From NCBI GenBank assembly GCA_000149265.1, contig CH003229.1:473581-537580 (forward strand): DNA of 64,000 nucleotides. The letters are read 5' to 3'. The DNA is from Ciona savignyi (taxonomy: Eukaryota > Chordata > Ascidiacea > Phlebobranchia > Cionidae). Position numbers and translations under genes: made by a program. Under the pieces are notes generated by a model. It ran no database searches, was not told the origin of the DNA, and saw nothing but the letters and a program-made list of their open reading frames with translations. Positions 33,801 through 42,682 of this stretch are shown here, in pieces; position 1 is the stretch's first letter; every line of letters starts with the position of its first letter.

Positions 33801-34810
33801 ACACATAACTATTGATTGGGGTAAATTTTGAAATGATAGGGGTTTTGTTTCTAGTAACAAATTTATAAAGAAATTGGTGAATGAATCGTTCGCGTAAATT
33901 ATACTTATACGAAAAATAATCGGTCAGCTTGCTAAACAATCAATTCGTTTTGGGAAATCAGCAGTCATTTAAAATAAAACTTTATTCAGTTCGAGGTCGT
34001 TGTATGTTAATCAAATTCTTTAAACCACCTCAAAAATTAAAAGATTATAAATCTGCACGAATCGATTAAAATCGAATGATTTTAAATAAATATAATTAAA
34101 TAAATGTCCGCTAGGTTGGGCCAAATATTGACTTATTAACGTTTTTACCGTAGTGTTTCGCCAAATGTTTTACACTGCCGACTTACATGCAGAAATACAT
34201 GTAAAAACGCACTTATTAAAGAGCCAATTTCGCGTTCAAAACTTAACCGAACAAAAAAGTTTTCAGGAGTTCATGCTTTGGTCCGACGAATCGTTTTGAT
34301 AATAAAACGGTTATGCACGTTGCAGAAAGCCTGCCCGCCCCACAGTATAAAGACTATCCTTTAATGTACAGACAATTCTGGCCCGAGTCAGATTAGAATT
34401 TGCCTACAGTCAAATTTTTCCAACAGTCAGATTATATTTACCGTGCGAACATGTTTGTTGTTTTGTTACTTAAAATTGATAATTTTTTATTTATTGTTTC
34501 AATTTATGGAGCCGTGATAACATTCTGCTTCATCGGGAATAACATCCCATCGAGCTGTATCACGATCGTCTGATGACTTCCACTTTTCCTAGAACCTTCT
34601 AGAAACACGTTTCTCGAATCTGAAAGAATTGCTTCCTCAAATGGAGGAGATTTTGTTTGCTTGGAAGTCACGTTATAGAAAGCTCTTTCCACTTTCGAGC
34701 TGTCAATCAAGCGATAGAAAGAAACGTTTTTGTAGCCACAACACGTTTAGTTGGATATGAATACACCAGCAGCGCCACAGAGAAACATATTTGTGAAAAT
34801 TAACTAGAAA

Positions 34811-35097
34811 TGGATAGGATATTCATATTTATCCCCTTGAATAGTAAAACCAAGGGGGTTAACACAAGGGCAATCGTCAGACTATCTCGCGCCCACCGTC
34901 GGGTAACCGGAGCTATTGCTGTGTGTTGTGTGTGATTCACACGTTCCTTCAATTTGGTCGAACATATTAATCCGCTGGGGCCATGTTCGTTAAGTGCTTT
35001 GCCCAGGGACACAACCGACTAGCTAGCAAGCCGTTTCCAACCTTAAAACTTTCGCTTGAAAGATGGGGCACTAAAACACCAGACTAACCGGTCGGAC
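34811..35097 (-). mobile_element. SINE private to duplication copy 1
   Basis: It splits the 5' exon of the decayed + strand antimicrobial-like copy. Copy 2 has no element here (about 39680-39700). Confidence 0.85.
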
Positions 35098-35162
35098 AAA
35101 TGTAAGTCTTTATCTTGTATACTAATCCGCCTGTTTTTTGTTTAAAGTTAACTTCGTCAAAG

Positions 35163-35193
35163 ATAACCCAGTTATTTCTCGTATTTCTGCTAG
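35163..35193 (+). pseudogene. antimicrobial-like precursor, start-less and truncated remnant
   Basis: Aligns with the signal-peptide start of the 40068 copy but has ATA in place of ATG and ends at the duplication junction after TTCTGCTAG. Its TATA equivalent at 34756-34763 reads TATGAATA and its first exon is split by a SINE. Confidence 0.7.
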
Positions 35194-35218
35194 AAGATAA
35201 GACGCAATATAGCTAGAT

Positions 35219-35352
35219 ACCATACACAACACACTGCAATCGCTCCGGTGACCGGACGCTAGGCGCGAGGTTATCTGACGATTGCCCGTGTGTTAATCCC
35301 CTTTGTTTTCCCATTCACGGGGATAAACATGAAAATATCCTCTATCCAATCC
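35219..35352 (+). mobile_element. SINE 3' half at the duplication junction
   Basis: Starts at ATACACAACACACTGCAAT-like sequence with no head, directly after the truncated pseudogene; the intact equivalent is 30661-30922. Confidence 0.8.
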
Positions 35353-35397
35353 TGTATAAGAGGAAAATTAACCAACTAAGCAATGACCAATTAACAG

Positions 35398-35505
35398 GGA
35401 AGCATCTGCACGGACTGTCTGGTGACGACATTTTGTCTGTCATGTGCTATGTGCCAACTAGACAGGGAAATGAATGCTGAAGGCTATTTCCGTAGTTGCT
35501 GCTGA
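35398..35505 (+). pseudogene. second copy of the PLAC8 last exon (orphan or alternative terminal exon)
   Basis: 108 bases with the same acceptor (CCAATTAACAG), same phase and TGA. It encodes 35 residues differing from the first copy only at MDC to TDC and RGCC to RSCC. No copies of exons 1-2 precede it, so it is either dead or an alternative 3' exon for the gene at 29277. The open frame and preserved splice site argue that decay has been slight. Confidence 0.75.
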
Positions 35506-35524
35506 ATATTAGAGTGCCAATATA

Positions 35525-35840
35525 ATAGTGTAAAGCTTATGTCCACAATGCAATTAAGATATATTACCAATTAATGTCCACAATGCAATTTAGATATATT
35601 ACCAATTTAAGACCACAATACAATTAAGATATATTACCAATTTATGTTCACATGCAATTAAGATATATTACCAATCTATGTTCACAACTCAATTTAGATA
35701 TATTACCAATTTATGTTCACAGCATGCAATTGAGATATATTACCAATTTATGTTCACATGCAATTAAGATGTATTACATATTAGACATTTATGTTATAAT
35801 AGCAATTTATGTCCATATGCAATTTAGATATATCTGACTT
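35525..35840 (+). repeat. 35-bp AT-rich minisatellite, long allele (copy 2)
   Basis: About eight units of the TATGTCCACAATGCAATTAAG type, several with TTCACA in place of TCCACA. Confidence 0.85.
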
Positions 35841-36267
35841 TTTATCCGCATTAAATTAACATTATCTGCTGAGCGCCAAATCATATATTTTTTTTGTAAT
35901 TGCACCAATTGATTAAAAATTTTTATTTTTTAATTTTTTAGACATTTATTGTATTCCAATAAATCATCTTTATAATCTATTGTAAACTTATAGATGCGTT
36001 ACTATCAGGCGATTTAGTGTTAGCGATAATTTATACCTTCGGCAGCCATAACATTGTCAGATAAAACATGGTGTATTACAGTAACTTTGGTTTGTGCCAG
36101 ATAGTAGCGGTTGGAGTTAAAATTTAGTTTGAAGACTCCCATATTATTTTAATTATTTGAGGTGGTTTGTAATGGTTGTTCTACCTAACTCTGGCGATAG
36201 AACAACCCTTAAATTGCATATATATACGATAAGCTGTCGTTTCACAGGTTTGGACACATGCTATACA

Positions 36268-36595
36268 ATCTAGACCAGGGGTGCTCATTAAGTCGATCGC
36301 GATCTACCGGTTGATCGCGAAGGTGGTACTGGTCGATCGCGGCGTGACATTAAAAAATTATCATTCTAGCTTTAATGCCGTCACTTGATTGATATACAGG
36401 GCAGCCATTCAGATGACAACTGAATGTTGCCGTTCGGGTGACCAATCAGATCAAACAACGGCTCTAAGTACAGCAAAACTTGCCGAAAGCGCCGCTCTTT
36501 CGCCTTTGCATTTTTGTAGTGGGTAGATCATTTTGACTCGGTCATTTTAAAAGTACCTCGCATGCTGAAAAAGTGTGAGCACCCCTGATCTAGAC
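36268..36595. mobile_element. hAT-type MITE with 8-bp target duplication
   Basis: The element 36276-36587 (312 bp) has terminal inverted repeats CAGGGGTGCTCA/TGAGCACCCCTG and is flanked by ATCTAGAC on both sides. No transposase frame. Copy 1 keeps the unoccupied site with a single ATCTAGAC (31732-31739). Eight-base duplications and CAGGGG ends are typical of the hAT superfamily. A subterminal GATCGCG motif recurs. Confidence 0.9.
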
Positions 36596-37682
36596 AATTA
36601 TTATTTATGGTGAAAATAGTATGCAATACATCGCCACATTTAAGAATTGTACTTTGATATAGTAATGTGCAGGTGATAACCACGTGTTTAACTACCACTA
36701 TTTGTAAAACACATTTTGTATGCTATGTGTTTAGGTAAGCAAGGTCCCTTAACACAATTCGTATATTCTATACATCGAGTATGTTGTTTCTGCAAGCAGA
36801 CAAATATTGAATCATAATGTAACAAATCAACTTGTGACTCATGTTTAGAAAACAGTATATATTCTAGTCAAATATGTGCATGTTAAGCATCAATAATTTC
36901 TAACATTCCAGAAAGTTTCAACCCGACTGCAATAGTTTTGTTTCTGCAGGCATAAACAAATGGGTTACAAATCCGTAAGTTAAAAAAACAAACTTCATTT
37001 TCATTTGCAGTTAAAAGTAAGGCACATTCAGGCCATCAGAGCTAATATTCATAAAACTTACAACCTGATTTTCCAAATATTCTATGCCTAAATACATATA
37101 ACGTACGTTCGAAACTTTAATTAAACTGGAGAGTGTCAACCACCTGTTAGCAATCACTAGTATTAAAACCAATTTTGATTGATTGTACGCTTTATGTTTC
37201 TGCATGCAGAAAGGATCGGGTTACCTAATTACTCTTGGTATATCTGGTACAAAGTATATAATACGGGCAATCGCCGCGCTAACCAGTGCAAAGCTATATC
37301 GGTTATATATATTAAGGTAACCATGGAGGTAACGCTCAGTCAGTAGATTTTGTATTGACGGATGGTTGTGTAGCAGCTAGATATTGCTGGAAGTGAAATC
37401 TGGTGCGGTTATTATTTTACATCTTTTGCTTTTTAAACCACGACAGTTTCGCAACATATATTATGGAATCGGTAATATTGTTTCTTATATATTCTGACAA
37501 GGAATTTTTAAATAAAACAAAAATTGTCTTTCCAGAATTTATTTTCAAATTTTACTTTGAATCGACGATACTGAATTAATGGGTCTGTAAAATAAAAGCG
37601 AGTTAAAAATAAAATTAAACTGGTAATAATACGATCAAGTTCTCGACTAGCAGGCTCTTGAACCTTTCCAAACTCACCAGTT

Positions 37683-38049
37683 TTACTCGTCCTCTTCCCA
37701 CTTTTTACCGACCATGTCAGCGGCGTTCACTTCTGCAAATTTTGTCAAAATTTAAATTACCATCGTTGCTTAAACTTAGGAATGTGTTTTTTACAGGAGC
37801 AACTATTTTTAATTTTTCCATTTTATTGAGATCGAAAACGTAACTTGGTGTACATTGATTGGTTTAACCTAGCAGAGCAAATAATATACCGGTATGCAAT
37901 CAGCATATACCTGACATTTCGTTATTGGCTTGGTTCCATTTTCGTCTACGTCTCCTAATGCGGCGACGACCAAACAGTGCCTCGGTTTGTTCGCTCAGCA
38001 TGACGAGCAATCCGATGGCAAGTAGAAGTACGAGAAATACCTTATTCAT
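37683..38049 (-). CDS. secreted Arg-rich peptide precursor, antimicrobial-peptide-like (copy 2)
   Basis: Same architecture as copy 1: exons 37911-38049 and 37683-37732, 62 aa. Signal peptide MNKVFLVLLLAIGLLVMLSE, cleavage probably after TEA. Cationic segment LFGRRRIRRRRRKWNQ (nine Arg/Lys), then ANNEMS. Tail EVNAADMVGKKWEEDE, less acidic than in copy 1. Relative to copy 1 the signal gains a Val and the core loses one residue, while the precursor length stays 62. TATAAATA at 38192-38199 and AATAAA (- strand) at 37538-37543 are kept, so it looks functional. Divergence is concentrated in the core and tail, while the signal is nearly identical. Confidence 0.75.
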
Positions 38050-38191
38050 CTGTCACATAGTTAACTTTACATACCGCTAACAGGAGGATCATTAGATATA
38101 ACAAACTGACAGAACCATATACATACAAGATACTTACTCTTACCTTTGTAGTTGGTGTCCACAAATATGTTTCTTTGTGGAGGGGTTGGTG

Positions 38192-38199
38192 TATTTATA
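38192..38199 (-). promoter_or_regulatory. TATA box of antimicrobial-like gene copy 2
   Basis: TATAAATA on the - strand, same spacing to the noncoding exon donor as in copy 1. Confidence 0.7.
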
Positions 38200-38561
38200 T
38201 CCAACTAAACGTGTTGTTGCTACAAAAACGTTTCTTTCTATCGTTTGATTGACAGATCGAATATGGAAAAAGCTTTCGATAACGTGACTTTAAACCAAAC
38301 ATGATCTTCTTCAATTAAGGAAGTATTTCATTTTGCTTCATAAAAACCTCTTCAATGACGGTTCGAAAAGGGAAATTATCAGAAGATCGTGATACTGCTT
38401 GACAGGATGTTATTTGTTTATTCCCAATGCAGCAAAATGTTATCAAAGTTCCTTGCATAAGAGCAAGGAAAATCTTCGTTCCGAGAGGAGCCACGTTTTC
38501 TTGTCAACTGCTCAACCGGTTTGTTATCAAAACACGCCGTTGGGCCGAACCCAAACAAACC

Positions 38562-38655
38562 AAAACTTACATAAAACCCGTGATGGGCTCGTCCCCAAGA
38601 GCATTTGTAAATGGAAATTTTGATAAGTCACGCTAACCAGTGGGCCGCCACACAT
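38562..38655 (-). mobile_element. tRNA-Ser-like retroposon (copy 2 of 33711-33800)
   Basis: AACCCGTGATGGGCTCGTCC and CTAACCAGTGGGCCGCCACA; carried along by the duplication. Confidence 0.5.
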
Positions 38656-39758
38656 AACTATTGACTGGGGTAAATTTTAAACTAATAGGAGTCTTGTTTC
38701 TAGTAACAATTTTATAATGAAATCGGTGAATGAATTGCTCAATGAAAATAATCGGTCAGCTTGCTAAATAATCAATTCGTTTCGGGAAATCAGCATTCAT
38801 TTAAAATAAAACTTTATTTAATTTGTGGTCGCTGTATGTTAATCAAATTATAGCAATCGCTGAATAAACAAATTAACAGTAAAAAGTGACAAATATATCG
38901 TATATATTTTGTTTTTAAACCACCCCAAAAATTGAAAGCTAATAACACTGCATGAATTGACTAAAACCGAACTATTATAATTAAATATAATTAAATTTAT
39001 GTCCGCTAGGTTGGGTCGAAAATTGACTTATTAAAGTTTTTACCGTAGTGTTTCGCCAGATGTTTTACACTAATGATTCACATGCAAAAATATATGTAAA
39101 AACGCATTTAGTAAAGAGCCAATTTCGGTTTAAAAACTTAACCGAATAAAAAAGTTTTCAGGAGTTCATGCTTTGGTCCGACGAATCGTTTTGATAATAA
39201 AACGGTTATGCACGTTGCAAAAATCCTGCCCGCAATACAGTATAAATACTATCCTCAACGTACAGACAATTCTAGCCCGAGTCAGATTAGAATTTTCCAA
39301 CAGTCAAATTTTGCCAACAGTCAGATTATAATTACCGTGCGAACATGTTTGTTGTTTTGTTACTTTATATTGATCATTTTTTGTTTATTGTTACAATTTA
39401 TGGAGCCATGATAACAATCTGCTTCATCGGGAATCTCATCCCATCGAGCTGTATCACGATCGTCTGATGACTTCCACTTTTCCTAGAACCTTCTAGAAAC
39501 ACGTTTCTCGACCCTGAAGGAATTGCTTCCTTAATTGGAGGAGATCTTGTTTGGTTGGAAGTCAGGTTATAGAAAGCTCTTTCCACTTTCGAGCTGTCAA
39601 TCAAGCAATAGAAAAAAACGTTTTTGTAGCCACAACACGTTTAGTTGGGCATGAATACTCCAGCAGCGCCACAGAGAAATATATATGTTGGCACCGTTTA
39701 CAAAGGTAAGTCTATATCTTGTATATCTATTGATATGCCTGTTTTTTGGTATTTTCAG

Positions 39759-40036
39759 ATCGGCCGGTTAGTCTGGCGTTTAAGTGCGTCGCCTTTCAAT
39801 CGAAAGGTTGCAGGTGCGAAACTGGCCGCTAGCTAGTCGGTTGTGTCCTTGGGCAGGGCACTTAACCCAGCAGATTATTGGATTTTACCCAATTAAATGA
39901 ATGTTTGTATTATACACAACACACTGCAATAGCTCCGATAACCCGACGATAGGCGCGAGGTGATCTGACGATTGCTTGTGTGTTAACCCCCTTGGTTTTC
40001 CCATTCACGGGGATAAACATGAATATCCTATCCAAT
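39759..40036 (+). mobile_element. SINE private to duplication copy 2
   Basis: It lies in the intron just before the decayed copy at 40068. The equivalent place in copy 1 (about 35140-35145) is unoccupied. Confidence 0.85.
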
Positions 40037-40067
40037 CCCCTTTTGTTTAAAGTTAACTTTGTCAAAG

Positions 40068-40511
40068 ATGAACAAGTTATTGCTCGTACTTTCGCTAGCC
40101 ATCGGGCTCCTCATGCTGATCGAACAAACATAGGCATGATTGGGTCACGAGACGTAGACGCTGGTACTGAAAACGAACACTAAGCCAACAATTAAATTCC
40201 GGGTATATAAATTCGAATGCACAAAATATATATTCGCGATTCATATTTTTTATAAGTATCAAGTTCGTGGTTACAACGAAATATTGCATACCGGTATATC
40301 TCTTGTTCGGTTGCAGTGAATATATCACTGTAAAAGTTAACTTTTCGATCACAATAAAATAGAGAAATTAAAAAGGTTGATCTTGTAAACTTCTCATTCC
40401 TGAGTGTTAGCATCGATGATAATTTAAATATTGATGGAAATTACAGAAATGGACGCCATTGAAGTTGTCGGTGAAATGATAGAACACGACGGTAAAACGT
40501 GGCGAATTTAG
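40068..40511 (+). pseudogene. antimicrobial-like precursor, + strand copy with premature stop
   Basis: Signal peptide is recognisable (MNKLLLVLSLAIGLLMLIEQ), but TAG at 40131-40133 stands where the intact genes have Glu, and the cationic segment that follows is frameshifted. The second exon (from 40447, EMDAIEVVGEM) is conserved, with its original stop lost by a one-base change and a later TAG at 40509-40511. The TATA equivalent (39650-39657) reads CATGAATA. It is opposite in orientation to the intact genes. Confidence 0.75.
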
Positions 40512-42581
40512 AAACGTTCGAAATCCTGCTTTTTTAACTTTGATTGCATTATTACCAGTTTAATATGATTTTTATTTCACTTTTATGTTACAGACCCATC
40601 AAAAAAGGATTAACAAATTAAATAAAACAATTACAGAATTAACTAACATCTAAGATACTGCTTCACAAATTAACTGTAATGCAATATATTGTAGTACGTT
40701 TTGAGCTTTTTTAACATCTAACATAAAAATCAAAAACATTAAATTTTCGCAGTTACAAATGGTATATTAAAATGCAACTTTCTACTACTTGCACTTTCCG
40801 TGATACCTGGAATTCTCCTCGCTTTCTTCTTGTGTAAAATGAAAAGCGTTTTTATTTTCCGCTCATCGCGTTATAATGTAGCATGAAAGTAGTATCATGC
40901 TTTTATAGATATTTGCAATACTTTTCTTCCAAAACTTTATTTTGATGGCCTAATTGATTTGTTCTTCTGACATTTACAATGTCACGCGTTATAAAAAAAA
41001 ATGAGCAACAAAAAAAGAAGGGTTGTAGGGAAACTGCACACTAAAATTATGGAAACCCTTTCTAACTTTGCCCTAAGCACTGATCTTAACTACAAAACTA
41101 ACGCTTTTACCTCAGCTTTTATATTTGGTCAGATTTTTATTTTATTCTACAGGTCAGACCCTAATTTTTCAGTCCCGCTTTTCCTCCTTATAGTTTTTCT
41201 TAACAACGATAAATATTCTATCGTCTCAGTTTCTTTAGTAATTATTATGATTCCCACGAAAAAGGCATACATAGCCATTTTGTTCAAAATGTGTTGAAAA
41301 TATAAACTATGGTTTTTCGTTGTTTTTTGTTATTGTTTGGACACGGTTGTAATATTTCAAAATCGACCCAAACATTTCTAAAATATTGGGAATAAAAAAG
41401 TGATTCTATTACACTATCATTGTAAAAATAAAAAATAAATCTTCCAGGCAAAACCAAACTTATGTCATTTTTAATACACTTTTGGGTCAGTTTAAAATAT
41501 AAGAATTTCTTGAAAGCAAAATCGGGTTTGGATTTTTGCATTTCTTTACGCTCTGCTGAAATTATCCTAAGCGAAATCAAACACTAGCTGCTTTACTTCA
41601 GTAACGAGTCAAAGACCGATTAGATGTAATTTCTTTCTAGCATGTGAAAATTAAAAACACTAACACGATAACTAGTAGTTTTAATGTTATAGTTTAAAAC
41701 TGAAAACTTTAACAGAACATTCGTGTAATAAATATATATATATATTATTTATTTTGGTACAGGACATATCATGCATTTGCGTGAGTCAGAGTGCGACATT
41801 TCTCTGCATATACGTAAATAAATAATTGTTGTTTACAAAGAGATGTGTTTAAAGAAGACTTTCGTACACAGCAGTTTCTAAAAATAAGATAAACTGTTCA
41901 TAATTTTCGATTCAATAATATTTAAAATATAATGCTTGTCAGTGTAATAGTGGGTAATAGTATGATAGCTGAAATCCAACAAAACAACAAATATGGTTTT
42001 CCTTTCATTCCGAAGGAAACACATTTTCATTTTACTCGTTTATATCTTTGTTTGCTAAGTCACGCTGGTGACAGACATGTCCATTTGTTCGTGTCGAAAC
42101 CTGGTTTTCAATCAAGTTGAAACTTTTACTAATTCTAACTATTAGGTCAATAGTTTGCCTCGACGTTTAATTTTACATCGACTATTTTATCCACTCAAAC
42201 AACTACTTTAAATTAATGTCAGCATGATCTTTGTTTCAGAGAGTCTGCAAAACCCACCTCGGCATCTTAACAATACACATATTTACGTTTTTTCACACCC
42301 GACTACCTTACTTATGTTAAAATTTTAACTTATAAGTCCATGTGTAATTTAAACTTGGGGGATTGTGATAAATCCGCATAGGCAAACCTTTAAACATTTT
42401 CTCTAAGCACACCTAAAAGTATTTTTTGGGCAAAGTTTTAATAAGATCTGTTTAAATCGTGCCAGGTCAAATAAGTGTTACAAACAAATGACAAAAATGT
42501 TTTTCTGCTTTTTAAAAGGGAGTATTATAAAATGCTGACATTAAGTGCTGCATGAAACTTTGTAATCATTCATGGATCAGG
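40512..42581. other. gene-poor stretch between the peptide cluster and the CUB gene
   Basis: Overlapping ORFs of 98 codons on both strands near 41001-41580 show no domain, signal peptide or codon signature and are probably chance. A (TA)n run lies near 41740. No SINE seen. Confidence 0.5.
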
Positions 42582-42682
42582 TTATTGTTCTGTTGCTGTA
42601 TCTATTTCAGATGTTGTCCCATCCCCCGTACGCCGCTGTTCTTCCGTGGTCGGTGTTGTATACATTGTCGAACTTCTTACGG
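42582..42682 (-). CDS. CUB gene: candidate terminal exon
   Basis: Acceptor TTAATACAG, phase 1, encoding VRSSTMYTTPTTEEQRRTGD, GTTSEIDTATEQ then TAA. Composition matches the linkers; the intron before it is only 68 bases. Confidence 0.55.

Larger units (their letters stand above)
33330..34770. repeat. inverted repeat of the antimicrobial-like promoter region (copy 1)
   Basis: 33330-33610 read on the + strand aligns with the reverse complement of 34495-34770: CGCTTGATTGACAG, GTGACTT, GGAAGT, ATCGTGATAC, GATGTTATT and GCAGAATGTTATCA recur in the same order. This places two copies of the promoter back to back, about 0.9 kb apart. Confidence 0.8.
30815..35200. repeat. copy 1 of a roughly 4.4-kb tandem segmental duplication
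   Basis: It matches 35219-40105 in order and orientation: SINE 3' end, PLAC8 last exon, AT-rich minisatellite, long noncoding stretch, antimicrobial-like gene on the - strand, its promoter, and the inverted promoter/gene remnant. Private to this copy: SINE 34811-35097. It lacks the MITE and the SINE found in copy 2. Confidence 0.9.
35219..40105. repeat. copy 2 of the tandem segmental duplication
   Basis: Longer than copy 1 because of the MITE (36276-36587), a longer minisatellite and the SINE 39759-40036. The junction with copy 1 joins an antimicrobial-like signal-peptide segment to the middle of a SINE. Confidence 0.9.

Noticed and set aside
36276..36587. Source of an autonomous transposon
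   Set aside because: Only 312 bases and no transposase frame: a nonautonomous element.
33550..38636. Plus-strand ORF pairs (33550-33787 and 38399-38636)
   Set aside because: They run through promoter-arm and tRNA-like retroposon sequence; the same frames are kept only because the duplication is young.
34504..39604. Two reverse ORFs of 68 codons (34504-34710 and 39398-39604) conserved between duplication copies
   Set aside because: They overlap the inverted promoter arms. The mirror segment at 33400-33610 does not keep the frame, and most differences between the copies change residues. Conservation follows from duplication.
41001..41580. Two 98-codon ORFs, one on each strand, the forward one hydrophobic
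   Set aside because: AT-rich sequence favours long hydrophobic frames; no start context, signal peptide, paralogue or domain was seen.
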